From contig CM017559.1 of NCBI GenBank assembly GCA_007844125.1, forward strand, positions 33,137,363-33,201,362: a DNA stretch of 64,000 bases. The letters are read 5' to 3'. Shown here in pieces: positions 1-11,310 of this stretch. A program made the translations under genes and the position numbers. The notes under the pieces are model-generated. The model did not search any database. It worked only from the letters and a program-made list of their open reading frames with translations, and was not told where the DNA came from. Source of the stretch: Sinonovacula constricta (lineage: Eukaryota; Mollusca; Bivalvia; Cardiida; Solecurtidae). Each line of letters starts with the position of its first letter. Within the stretch, counting starts at the first letter, position 1.

Positions 1-370
1 CCCTGACCGGAACTCGAAGTTCCAAGTCAGGGACTTAAACTACTCTGCAATGAGAGCCCCACTCTAAAATTCATTAAAACCCATGCATAAACAAAAAAAT
101 ATATACAATATTTGAAAACTATGTTGGATATACTTATAAAAGCATTATTTCAGCTTTATAACAATTTTACTTAAGCAGAAGCTATTAACAAAGCTCAATA
201 AATTTGTTTATTTAAGGAGCCTTTTTAAGCATTTTGTCTAATTCACCTAATATATATAGATAAAAAATAAATTTTTTGCATGTGATTTAAAGAAAATGGT
301 CTGCTTAAAACTTTTTGTGTATGTGTGCCTTATTTAAAACAGTTTTCTCTTTTAATTGCTATGACACAAA
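1..370. other. AT-rich sequence, no gene; short hairpin at the edge
   Basis: No coding signal is visible. The first 31 bases can fold into a hairpin: CCCTGAC pairs with GTCAGGG, and inside it GGAACT pairs with AGTTCC around CGA. The element it belongs to, if any, is cut by the window edge. The rest is AT-rich low-complexity DNA. Confidence 0.5.
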
Positions 371-374
371 CACC

Positions 375-785
375 TCAGTGCCATAAACTTTCATGCGAAT
401 ATCACGCCTGACTTCATCAACTGCATAATGTAACAACTTTGGAACCAAACGATGGCAGACTGTCCCAGTGCCATGAACTTTAATGCAAACACCATGCCTG
501 ACTTCCATTAACTGCATGATGTAACAACTTTGGAACCAAACCATGGCAGACTGTCCCAGTGCCATGAAGTTAATGCAAATACCATGCCTGATTTCATCAA
601 GACACCTGCAGGATGGAACAACTTTGGAACCAAACCATGGAAGATTGTCTCAGTGCCATAAACTTTCTTGCAAACATCACGATGAATAACTGACTATCAG
701 ATGAATTAACTGACTATCACGCTTAAATTCATCAACACACTTGGATGATGTAACAACTTAGGAACCAAACCATGGCAGACTGTTG
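375..785. repeat. ~91-bp minisatellite, about 4 copies
   Basis: Four tandem units start with CAGTGCCAT near 377, 466, 557 and 651. Each ends with a conserved block AACTTTGGAACCAAACCATGG and CAGACTGT. The first three are about 90-94 bp long; the last carries an insertion and is about 130 bp. Short minus-strand open frames across it are repeat translations, not genes. Confidence 0.85.
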
Positions 786-2940
786 ACCCTTGGAAGACCT
801 CAAACAGATACCCCTTGCAGAACCCCCTTGAAGACAGCTGGGCACCTATTTCTGTCATTCCATGTCAACTGCTGCCTAATCTCTAATAACAATAACAATA
901 GCATTGACAACAATTATTATACACATGGTCCTGCCAAATTTAAATTCTACAGGTTGAACATAAATTACAGAATTTTATTTCTTTGAATTAAAAAACTAAT
1001 AATCATTCTCTTTATTTTGCAAAGTCATATGCAGCAGACAATCAGCATTTTGATATATCTGAAACAGAAGTATCATAATAATAATGAGAAAATGTTATTA
1101 CCTTTTGATCATTTTTATGAGAAAGCACATTTTCAACCATCTTCATGAGAAATTATTGTTGTTATTAAATCATTTTTATCAGTAAGTACATTATTAACCA
1201 TTTTTATGAGAAATATCATTATTAACAATTTTTAAATCGAAATACACTTATCAACCATTTAAATCGAAATAGAATTATTATTTTTTTTAATAAAAATAGC
1301 ATTATTGATAATTCTTATTTGAAAAAGCAATTAGGGCTAAAAAAAAGACATGATAGGCAGGCAATTTTCCTTTTCACTAAAGGCAGTGAGAAAGTTGATT
1401 ATATTTAATTAGAAGACTAAGTGAAATAGATTTTTTAACATTTATGAAAAAATGAATTGTCATCCATTTTATAGAAAAATAAAAGAATATCCTTTAAAAT
1501 AATGTACCCACAAATACAGTAGCAACAGCAAAGTTAAGTGTAGCATTATCATTCAAGTTCCTGTGCTGCAGTACGGCGGCATGTTTTGACCGTTTCTACA
1601 GCAACAGACACTTGTTTGACATGGCGGGCAGATGTCACAGATGGTATGTCTGCTACAAGACAATCACACATTACCTTTGGATGCTCTCTATATTTGGAAC
1701 CAGTCAAACTCACAGTCTTTTGTTTGGTACCAGTCTAAATATGGTTTCCCCCATCAAGAGCATCTTGCAAGTAGTTCCAGTTAAAATAGTCCCCTTTGAT
1801 GTGAAAGTAGTGCCTAGCAGAAGTTAGGAGAGAGTTTCCCTCCAAAATTTTACAGCTGGAGATCAAAGGTGTCTGCTTCAGCTATTGATCTTTAATTAAT
1901 TATTATTATCAAAAAGCCCCAAAGACTTTTAAATTAAATCTGTTCAGATGCAGAAGTCTTAATTTTGATGTAATATTTAAAATCTATTTTACAGTTTTGC
2001 AACAGAAGGAAATAATTCTACAGGTTTAAGATTTCCTCAAAGTATTTATAGTGTCACCTTCTCTTAAAACAGGATCAGAAGTTGATAATTATTGGTAAAA
2101 ATGGGGTTTTCTTGTCAAACTTGTTTGCTTTATTTTATCAAAAAAATAAATTAATTCAATAAAAATGAAAAATGATCTCTTTTATAAAAATGCATTCCTT
2201 TCTTTAAATATAAGCAAAAAATTAGTTCTTTGCCACAAATGGGAATAAAGTTGACCATTTAAATTACACACACAAAGATCAAAAAGTAAGTCAACTTTAA
2301 AAAAAAAAGCATAACAATCAAATACTTCTAAAAAAAGAACTTAGCAGTCACAAGTCATCTCTGTAATTTCTTTAATTAACTTATGCCTTATAGAAGCCAT
2401 TTCTTTAATAAAGCACAAGGATTTCTATTTTTTACCTAATTTGAGTTAATAATCAGAACTAAGATATGCTATAAATACTACCCTAACTTATAAACAATAA
2501 AAAAAAACTTAATCAAGTCAGTTATTGAAACAGGTTTTAAGAAAGTCATTGCTTATTGATTTTTTTATTGATTTTTTATGTGAAATATTGCTTTCAAATG
2601 GCATTCAGATGGTATGGAAAAGAGATGGGAGGCAATATACACATCTTCATTGTGAATTTTGTGAATTGTTAGTTCATGTTATATTGTTCGAAGCAAATTT
2701 TAGTTATTTTTTTCTATAAATCAATAATAATTATGAAACAGTAAATATATGCAATATTGTTTTTTTTTATTTTGTTAAAATCATAAAAATTGCCATAGAA
2801 ACCAGCAACAAAACTGCATCATTCAAGGAATAATGGGTTGCTACCTTAAAATGAAGAATTATCAAGTGATATTTACTAATGAGGCATAATATTGGGAAGA
2901 CACAAATATGCCCCAACTACTGTAAGGTCATTTTTGCAAC
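786..2940. other. AT-rich unique sequence, no gene seen
   Basis: Long runs of A and T dominate. Between about 1083 and 1330 there is a degenerate tandem pattern built on CCATTTTTATGAGAAA separated by ATTATTAA-type spacers. Open frames at 1612-1827 and 2525-2719 have AT-driven composition and no motif I recognise. Confidence 0.5.
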
Positions 2941-3490
2941 TTTAATCTCATGCATCTTTAATATAGCATCTGCGCTGCTCTCCCTGGCTTCCTTTCATCT
3001 CTGACCATTGTAATGCATTCATGTCAGTAATCAAAGCCACATAAAACAAAAACCTGGTCCCATCATCATCACAAACCCTCTAAACCCTTCGTCGTAATAT
3101 TCAACAATTGACAGTAAAAGAGCCACTGAAGCAAACGTCTGCAGCCGCATGGAAAAATGGCGGGCTAAAGAAGACAGGAAAAATGATGAGGCTTTAATTA
3201 AGAAGCTGTCCCCCGTAATAAGGCTGTCCAAATACTCGCAGCTGCCTTGGATTGTAAAATGTTGAGGGCCTATTGTTAAATGTTGAATGCCTGTGCACTT
3301 AGAGGGACAAGTAACGGAATGTCGCCAACATCAAATACAGCCACTTTCACGCATTACCGACTACTTCACAGTCAGCTTTCTCAAGGTCTGCAATTGTCAA
3401 GTTTGTACTAGATGTCCCAACACCTCCATTTCAGAGGTCACGTGCCTTTCAAAACACAGAAACCTCTGCTATTGTGTAAAAACATGACAT
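2940..3490. other. Complex, more GC-rich island (candidate regulatory or conserved DNA)
   Basis: This stretch stands out from its AT-rich surroundings by balanced composition and absence of repeats. It includes a TTTAATTA homeodomain-type core near 3194. A plus-strand frame from the ATG at 3149 reads about 38 codons, beginning MEKWRAKEDRKNDEALIKK, before a stop. The reading looks less random than its neighbours, but no splice signal or family match is evident. It may be a conserved non-coding element or a small exon; I cannot tell from one genome. Confidence 0.3.
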
Positions 3491-3716
3491 AGGCTTTGAC
3501 CAGTAAGATTTGAATAAGATTATTATATTTTTTTTTTTTTTTATGATTTATAATTTTCTATTTTTTTTGTATTATACTGTTATATAGTTAAGGGTTAAGC
3601 TGGTGGAACGTTTGTTGTTTTTAAATAATTGTTGATTTCATACATTTAAATTGTGTTGAATGTTTTTTATATATCAAATGTCAAAACCAATATTTGCTAA
3701 CATGATCCTAATGTGG

Positions 3717-3845
3717 GAAGGTCTTCCAGCTGACTTGCGGTGCAACAGTGGTTCTACCCAGACATTTGTCTGGGGACTCCCTCTACCAAAATAGCTGGAC
3801 GACATGACAGTGATCATAATTGGTCACTGTGATGCATTTTAAAAA
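3717..3845 (+). mobile_element. SINE family C, 5'-truncated copy
   Basis: This is the 3' body of a tRNA-derived SINE family that recurs in this window. Conserved blocks, in order, are CTTCCAGCTGACTTGC, GTGGTTCTACCCAGACA, TGTCTGGGG..CTCC..CACCAAAA and a terminal CACTGTGATGCATTT followed by an AAAAC-rich tail. The tRNA-like head is missing. Related copies lie at 18121, 28511, 28752, 42066 and 54455. Confidence 0.75.
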
Positions 3846-3880
3846 CAAAACAAAACCAACATGATCTCTACTATGGTCAC

Positions 3881-4342
3881 TAGCGATGCGCCGATGAGCG
3901 GAAGATATCGATTAGCATCATGTAAAAGCTTCTCAATGTCGATAATCGATGTCATTCTCTCATAATCAATTAACAGAAGAGTGCAAACGCACTCCAAATA
4001 AAGGTACAAGTTTTGTCTTTTACCCTTATCAGACCATAAAGAGAAATCACTCTGAAAATTAAAATGGCGGCCCGTGAGATTGTCGAGCATCCGGACAAAG
4101 AAAAATAAATTAGAAGTTGGATTTTACAAAATTTTGTACTTGAAACACCAAATGTTTTATAGAAAGTTGCAGCAAGTACACTATAGTATCTAGTAATTAT
4201 GTAAGCTACCAATCAAAAACAATTTGTGAATGTAGCACTGCGTAGATTAATAAACCGATTTTAATCGGTTAACCCGCATCAGAAGTGGCAACCGATTCCA
4301 ACCGATGATCGATTATGCTTTGCAACCGATTTCCCAACACTA
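3881..4342. mobile_element. hAT-type MITE with perfect 8-bp target duplication
   Basis: The 462-bp element begins TAGCGATGCG and ends CCCAACACTA; the inverted end matches at 7 of 10 positions, in the TAGnGnTGnG style of hAT termini. It is flanked on both sides by the identical 8-mer ATGGTCAC (3873-3880 and 4343-4350), the target duplication length of hAT transposases. The ends are rich in CGAT/ATCG words, which are likely subterminal binding repeats. A plus-strand stub (MAAREIVEHPDKEK then stop, near 4064) resembles the start of some hAT transposases and may be a relic of the parent gene (inference). No functional transposase remains. Confidence 0.85.
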
Positions 4343-4350
4343 ATGGTCAC

Positions 4351-4653
4351 ATACTGAGTTTCAGTAGTTACTGTTCTGTAGTGGGGGAAGTGCTGATATC
4401 CCAATACAAGCATTATTTTCCAGGAGGTCTCTGACACTTTGCCTATAACAAATACATGTAACAATATTTAAACCTCTTTGTGGAATAGGGGCATACATTT
4501 TTTTACCATAAAGTCATACTTTAGTCTGTCTTATCACTATACCAATACCTATTGTTAGACAGTTCAAATCATGAAATAATTCACTCTAAATGTTTCTTCT
4601 ATATAAATCTATAATAAAGCAAGATATTTGTTGCATTTATCAGTTACCTTTAC
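4351..4653. other. AT-rich sequence, no feature seen
   Basis: The stretch between the hAT MITE and the next dispersed repeat shows no coding or repeat structure. Confidence 0.4.
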
Positions 4654-4812
4654 TAAACAGACTGGATACACTAATGTGACTATTTGACAATTTTGTACTG
4701 CTACAGGATTTTAGCTGTATGACTTTCTTCCTTTCACCCTCTATAATAGATATACATAAAACTATTTCTTGTTGCAATAGGTATAGCTGAACTCTGTTAG
4801 ATAATGCAATGA
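4654..4812. repeat. Dispersed repeat G, copy 1
   Basis: This block matches 9505-9664 over its whole length, sharing AAACAGACTGG, CTAATGT, ATTTGACAATT, TGACT-CTTT and GTTGAACT-type words in the same order and orientation. It has no recognised termini or coding content. The two copies show it is an interspersed repeat, class unknown. Confidence 0.65.
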
Positions 4813-4834
4813 ATAAAAAACAACAACAAAGGAA

Positions 4835-5030
4835 ATACACTCTCCCACTTTGGAGGGATTCTTCCTCTTTTAAGGTTCAAAATTACTTGAAAATGGGGGG
4901 TGTTTTACGCATTTTTAGAAAAGTCCCTATTTGGAAACAGATAACTTCCTTCTTTGTTTATATGAAAATAACAAAACTCCTACATTGCAAGTGAAAATCT
5001 CTCACGTTGGCCTCGAAGAAAAGTTCACAT
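4835..5030 (+). repeat. Dispersed repeat H, copy 1
   Basis: It shares CTCTTTTAAGGTTCAAAATTA, CAGATAACTTCCTTCTTTGTTTAT, GCAAGTGAAAATCTC and a final AGTTCACATG block with the cluster at 15.8-16.5 kb. No protein is encoded. The class is unknown; the inverted pairing of copies at 16.2-16.5 kb suggests a foldback or MITE origin. Confidence 0.7.
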
Positions 5031-5715
5031 GTATGGAAATGTACAGATAGAATCTTACCTGAACCTTTGTGTAATAGGCAGCAGACCACTGGTAATCTGC
5101 ATTTAAATACAGAATTTTAACTTAGCTGTTAAATCATGCTATTTGTTAGTAATCAGAACTAAATCTTTGTTAATTGCTAAAAACTATACACTCTAGATGG
5201 CAGTGATGTCTCCTTGTGGCAGTTACAATGGCCCTGATTGGGAACTTTTAGAAATCCAGATACTAATTTAAATGCTATTAATTTTTTTTAAGGCATTCTT
5301 CAATGCATGCCCTCTTTTTTCCATTCAACTTTGAATTTTGATTCTAATAAGCATTTTTATTAAATTCTTGAATAAATGCCCTACTTTCATTCAACATGGG
5401 TCCAACGTGTTGTCTTTGCATTATTTTTTCATTCCAAACAAGTTCAACAGCAAATAATGCAGGTACAGATCAGAGACAGATGGCTCCCATACATAAATTT
5501 TTTAAGAAACTTTCTTTTTAATTATTAAGGAAAATGTTACTTTGTTTACTGGTTGATGTTTATAACATAATCATTTTGTAGATAGCTTTCATATTTGTTT
5601 AAAAAGTAAAATTCTTTAATTAAAAAATGGCCTTTAAAATAAAAATATTGAGAACAGCCATCATCTTCCTAAAACCAATAATGTCTCTTTCCCTCCTTTG
5701 ACTCCTCCCATTTTC
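5030..5715. other. AT-rich unique sequence, nothing recognised
   Basis: There are no repeats, long open frames or RNA features that I can support here. Confidence 0.4.
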
Positions 5716-6650
5716 TTTAATGATCAAGTGGTCAAGACACAGAGATCCCCTCCCTGGTCATCATCTCTGGTCATCGTTCAATGACCACGTGCCAGTTGGT
5801 CAGTTTTACAATGTCATCTTTACACCAGCAGGTCTCTTTATAACATCGCAATCTCACCCTGAGAGGCCAGGGGCCAGTTTATACGGATCACCTGCAATGA
5901 CCTGCTACTTATTTGAACCCTAGGGCCAGGTGACTCTCTAACAACACTAGTGGGCGTGGTCAGGTCACAAGGAAAACCTTTAAACTACAATTAAAATCTG
6001 TACAATCACTTAAGACTACTGACCCCTCTTTTCTTCACCCTAACAGTCCCTTTTCACTAGCGGCATCTTAACTGTAACCCCTACTCTTCTTTTAAGCTTT
6101 TTAGCCCTTTTCTCACCTGACTTTAACATCAGGGTACAAATACTAAATCCTTCTCTCCCAGTAACACCCTTTGAGCTCCCTTTGGCAGCCCTTTATTGAA
6201 GGAGAAAAAGAACTAACGGAGAAATCTCTAAAATCGCAGCTAATGATGAATGGTTTACAATCAGGTAGAGTGGTTGTCGGCTGTCAAGTTTGGAAGATGT
6301 GTCGCGTGCCTTCGCAGCTAGACGTCCTGCCGTTAGTGTCTGATCCTATTATGTGCACCTAATTGATTTCGTCAGCTCACTTTGCACTAGGCGGAGTCTC
6401 AATAATGGATGGACATGAGTTACGGCAAATGATGGATGCTGAAGAGAGATTCTGTAGCAGCAGGAAAAAGAGGGAGATTTGTTTTCATGTTGGGTTAGCA
6501 TTATTTAAGCCATTCTATCTCTCGAAAAACAGTGTAATTAGTTTAAAACAGTTTGAAACAAAAATTATATGGCACAGAAGACTAACCAAAACAACAGCAA
6601 TGGTGTACATTGGTGAAATGAAAATTGCCTCCATTGTTAGTTAATATCCT
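5715..6650. other. Complex island with clustered GGTCA half-sites
   Basis: Composition is more balanced than in the flanks and repeats are absent. Between about 5740 and 5975 there are at least eight GGTCA/TGACC words, including GTGGTCAGGTCAC, a tight direct pair near 5957. Two E-box-like words (CCACGTGCC near 5785 and CACCTG) are also present. The two downstream open frames (6171-6362 and 6363-6644) match no family I know. The region could be an enhancer-like element; this is inference from motif density only. Confidence 0.3.
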
Positions 6651-6983
6651 GAGTATTCCAAACAATTGGTAGGTCCTTTTAGTTGAAATACTTGGACTTT
6701 ATCACCTGTTCTTTTGTAGATATAGCAATTACAAACAGTGAAATTTCTTACTTTTGCATAAATATAAGCTTAAATACTTATAAGAGATATGTCATTTAAA
6801 CAAGAAAATGAACATGTTTATTGATGATGGATAAGCTGGGTATTACAAGAAAAGCAGAAATGTCAACATACACTCCATAGAACACAAGCAGAAAAACCAA
6901 GTAAAACGAATGAAAGGACCTATTTTCATTTAGGGATTATTCAGGGGAGACTACTCATTACTGTCTCTCAATGACATCTCATT

Positions 6984-7547
6984 CAGGGTTGTCATTAGGA
7001 GGTGGCTGGCGGCCAATTTGACCGCCTCAAATGAAAATCGGGCCACCTCAAATTTGAAAAAAAAATGAAAATGGGTCAAGAGTTACAACTACCCGCCGTG
7101 AAAGACAGTTGACAATGGTACACTATCATATTCGCGTATATTTTACAGATACCGCGTAACATTTGTTAACTGCGATTTGATTGGACGATTTGCTTCGTTA
7201 ATGACCAATCACATATGTTTTAAGAAACTTAAGACGACAATCATACACAAAGTTTCAAGATTGGGGTATCCAAGATGAAAAAAAGAAAGATCGACTTGTT
7301 TGATTATTTTCATGCACATCAACTGGCCAATCAAGTAAATACCCAGTTATAATGATCAGTTCATGCATGCATTGTTATGTTTGTTATTTGAAATGTTCTG
7401 AGGGAAGGGGGAGGGGGAGTGGGGAGTGGGGAGTGGGGGCATGCCCCGGACCTCCCTAGCAGTGCTTCGGCGCCTTTGGAGCTCGCATAGCCTAGTCTTC
7501 TCAAAAGTTAATTGAGCCTGCTCAAAATATTTCTAGTGACAACCCTG
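6984..7547. mobile_element. Non-autonomous DNA transposon with 15-bp inverted ends
   Basis: The left end CAGGGTTGTCATTAG and the inverted right end CAGGGTTGTCACTAG differ at one base. The flanks CTCATT (6978-6983) and CTTATT (7548-7553) look like a decayed 6-bp target duplication. The interior has a G-rich patch around 7400-7450 and no intact frame. The CAGGG terminus is common among hAT-like elements, but the 6-bp duplication leaves the superfamily open. Confidence 0.75.
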
Positions 7548-7815
7548 CTTATTGGTCCAAAATTAAATTTAATCAATAACTAGTGCTAGTTGAAACTCGT
7601 CAAAATCGTAACTTAGAATCAGGGTTTGAATCATACCAAAAAAAAACAACTTTTTTTTTGTTGTTGAATATTTGTGTTTTTCATTATTTTTATATCAATT
7701 AATTAACAGCTTTTTAATTTAATATCAAATTAAGAATTATATTTAAATCACAGACCCAGTAGAGTGAATTGCCGGTGAAATAAGGAAAAAACTGATAAGG
7801 GATATACTGGAGTAA

Positions 7816-8925
7816 TACCGTATTCACTCGTGTAATCGCCGCACTTTTTTACCCGATTTTATCGTTAAGGAGGTTAGGGTGCGGCCATTCTATAGGTGTA
7901 AGGCCTTGGGACATTTTTTCTAGAACGATTCTGCCGATTTTTTGGGACGCCATGCGTCTAGATGAGCTCTCTAAGTAGGAGGTTGACGGACGATATTAAC
8001 GAGATAGCGCAGTTCTATGCTTTTGTCTAACCAATGTGAACATATTCCATACTTTATAAATGACTTCCTAGTTTTATCTCTTGTATTATATTTCTGAATG
8101 TTTGCATCATCAAACAATTTCACCCAGCTGTCATGTGCACACTACTATGCAGATCAAAGGATTTCATAGTAGAGCCGATAAAACGACACAGCTTTGATAC
8201 GAGGCGACAATCTTTTTGACGAGGTGAAAAATGAACAGGAGCATCGACCAGTCATGCTGTCTCAACAAAAGGGTTAATTGGTAAACAGTGACTGTATTTT
8301 TGACACGTTGCGAATGTATCTAGTCTCAGTCGCACTGCTATCCTGTAGCTCGTGGCGGCATGAAATTAATTCATTTGATCTACGTCAAGTCTGGTATGAC
8401 AGTACACGATATATCGGGGAACAGTGCACTGTCCTTGTGTACATTCCACCAATCAATAATTTCATGGAGAAATGTAATCGGCAGTTGCTTATAAAAACAC
8501 ATCGTTCACTCCCTCACTGTTAAACTGCTCCGATCACCTTGACAACAGCTTATCTCAGAGTCAGTCACTTGACCTGTGTAATGAGGCAAGTCTACACAGA
8601 AACGTCAAGTAAATTACAGCTTGGTGTATTTAGCAGACTGAAGTTGAAAGTTTGTTTAAGTGTTAACTGACGGACAATAAGCTGTGTTTCATGCAGAACA
8701 AAGGGAAATGTATGTGAGACAGTTAATCGTTGACCGACAGTATTGACGATATAGCGGAGCTCCGCTGTATAAACAGTGCGGCCTTCATATTTTTTTTTTC
8801 AAATTTTGCGGTCATTTTGGGGGTGCGGCCATTACATTGAATTAGGATTTTTTCTTCAAATTTTGCGGTCATTTTGGGGGTGCGGCCATTACACGGGTGC
8901 GACCATTACACGAGTGAATACGGTA
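7816..8925. mobile_element. 1.1-kb TA-flanked DNA transposon with perfect 21-bp terminal inverted repeats
   Basis: The first 21 bases (from 7816, beginning TACCGTATTCACTCG) are the exact reverse complement of the last 21 (ending at 8925). The outermost TA on both sides can serve as the target duplication, which points to the Tc1/mariner-pogo group (inference). Just inside the right end a block reading TTGCGGTCATTTTGGGGG then TGCGGCCATTACA occurs twice (about 8807 and 8863). This is a subterminal direct repeat. The interior has no intact transposase; the open frame 8278-8523 is unremarkable. It is a deletion derivative of a larger element. Confidence 0.8.
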
Positions 8926-9504
8926 GCATTGTTAAAGAGTTAATCTTCCACTTTATAAACATGAACAACCTCCAAAGCAGTATTTATTACCGGTAGTTAT
9001 AAGACACAAAAAAAGTCAATTTACTTTTGTTTATTGAAATCCACAATATGTTGACTTCATTACTTCTTTTTCCACAATTTACATGATTTTGCAATATATA
9101 TAGGTATAAAAATGCCTTATTTGATAGAAAATAGGCTAGTTTTAACATCTGAAGATGATTACATGGCACAATTGTCCATGATCCATTGTCTTCCACTACC
9201 ATTAATAGCTGGATGTCACTCAAATTGTGTTGCTATGACATATAACTAAAAAACAAAATCAACAAAAGAACACAAGAATTATTACAACTATTATACACTA
9301 TAACTTTAAAATGACAATGGAATAATTTCAATGCACCCACAAAGCATTGCTATTTGTAATTTCAATGACAATGAATGTTTAATGTGAATATTTAACAATA
9401 ACTTTAGCTATATTTTAACAACACAAACAATAATAGTGGGTGGTTTTATTAATAAAATTTAATATTCATTCTAGTATTGCATTTTATAATCCCATTTGCA
9501 TCTA
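8926..9504. other. AT-rich sequence, nothing recognised
   Basis: The minus-strand open frame at 8987-9223 lacks any motif. No repeat or RNA signal is seen. Confidence 0.4.
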
Positions 9505-9664
9505 GTTTAAACAGACTGGGCATACTAATGTAACCATTTGACAATTGTGTTATGGGAGTTATACAGTGTGACTGCCTTTGATTTCTCATCCTATCATGGA
9601 AATATGTAGAACTACTTTTTGTCGCGCTAGGAAAAGTTGAACTTTGTTAGGTCTGCTGCATAAG
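9505..9664. repeat. Dispersed repeat G, copy 2
   Basis: It is the second copy of the block at 4654-4812, in the same orientation, with moderate divergence and small indels. The following 9720-9770 is CA-rich simple sequence. Confidence 0.65.
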
Positions 9665-10097
9665 CATGAAGTTGTGACACTGCATCATGCAGTGAATACA
9701 ATTAAAATGGGTTACATGGATACACACTCATGCATGCACACTCATACACATTCACACATATATAGCATTCTTCTCCTACATAGTTATCATTTGTTTCTCT
9801 CAGGTAAAACCTGTGTCAGGTTCACGGCTATAAATCTTAAGATTCTTATTTTTAATATAGATTTATTTTGTTTTTGGAGGTTGATATATGGTGTACACTT
9901 GGTGTGACATTTAACCCTTTCCTGCATGTATACGCCATTTTATGCCTTTACAAACCAGTTACAATCATTAGCAGAATCTACATGACTAGGGTTTTATGTG
10001 TAGACCGGTTCAGCCTTAAATCTATTATTACAAGTTGAACATACATTTATTAAAATCCTTTTATCTCTTTATAGAACAACACCAAAGTCAAGTGAAT

Positions 10098-10229
10098 TTT
10101 CTCCTGAGCATTAGGAGGGAAGCCACTACTAACAACTTTAAAGTCTTTAATTTGACCTGGCTGGGGCTTGAACCCATGACCTCCTGATCTGCAAGCCGAC
10201 GCTCTACCAACTGAGCTATTGAGGCCGGT
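10098..10229 (-). mobile_element. SINE family A, truncated copy
   Basis: On the minus strand it begins with a tRNA-like head: A-box-like TAGCTCAGTTGG, then AGAGCGTCGGCTTGCAGAT, and a B-box-like GGTTCAAGCC. It continues into GTCAAA-TAAAGACTTTAAAGTTG and AGTAGTGGCTTCC, matching the copies at 40879 and 55490. It stops after about 130 bp, before the family's 3' half. The tRNA-like part lacks a paired acceptor stem, so it is a SINE head and not a tRNA gene. Confidence 0.85.
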
Positions 10230-10554
10230 GGACATCAAAAAATTTAAAAACATTAAAATAATTAATATTTATCTCATTTATATTACAAAAGCTTTTATGT
10301 TTATCTGAATTGATTTGAAACTTCTATCAAAATTCTAACCGACTTTTAACCTGATGTCAAAGTGAGTCATGTGACCTAACATACTTGGAGCCTGTGACAG
10401 AGATAAACGTAATGAACCAACAGGTTGATATAACATATGTAAATCAGTACATGAAGATTTGAGTCAATTACTATATGAAACTTGGTGGACAGTAGAACTA
10501 GTAAGATTTGTTAGATGTTTTACTGCACAAGTCCTTAACACTTTCCTGCATTTA

Positions 10555-11310
10555 ATTTGATCCTGGTGCTTGTTTCAAAATTCCTATTGATTTTTGACTG
10601 GTTTTCAAATTTCCCATTGCTTTTTTATTGGTTTTCAAACTTTCCATTGATTTTTGACTGGTTTTCAAACTTCCCATTGCTTTTTTATTGGTTTTCAAAC
10701 TTTCCATTGATTTTTGACTGGTTTTCAAACTTCCCATTGCTTTTTTATTGGTTTTCAAACTTTCCATTGATTTTTGACTGGTTTTCAAACTTCCCATTGC
10801 TTTATTATTGGTTTTTAAACTTTCCACTGATTTTTGACTGGTTTTTTAAACTTCCAATTGCTTTTTTATTGGTTTTCAAACTTTCCATTGACTTTTGACT
10901 GATTTTCAAACTGCCCCTTGACTTTTGCCTTGTTCTCAAGCTGTCCATTGATTTTTGACTGGTTTCCAAACTTCCCATTGGTCTTGGCATGGTTTCTTGA
11001 CTTCTCATTGATCTAAGATTTGTATCTAAACTTCCTAATTATCATGAACAGATTTCCAAACCATTCATTGGTTTTGTCTGGCTTCCACAATACCCACTTG
11101 TCATGGACTGACTTCCATACTATCTTGGATTGGTTCCCAAAAATGTCTATTTTTCTCTTGAAATGGTTTCTAAACACTTATTTTGGACTGGTTTCCAAAC
11201 TTGCCATTGATCATGGGCTTGTTTTCAATATTCTGATTGATTTCAGACTAGTTTCCAAACTGGTTTTTTTAAAGTTCTGATTGATCCTACAATAGTTTTC
11301 AATCTCCAGG
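10555..11310. repeat. 30-bp minisatellite organised as 60-bp dimers
   Basis: The core (about 10565-10910) alternates two 30-bp units, GGTTTTCAAACTTCCCATTGC plus TTTTTTATT, and the variant ending CCATTGATTTTTGACT. It decays gradually to about 11310. Because 60 is divisible by 3, the array is open on both strands and gives a repetitive 113-codon plus-strand frame and 91-codon minus-strand frames with a 20-residue period (SMESLKTNKKAMGSLKTSQK). Nothing suggests that either is translated. Confidence 0.9.
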
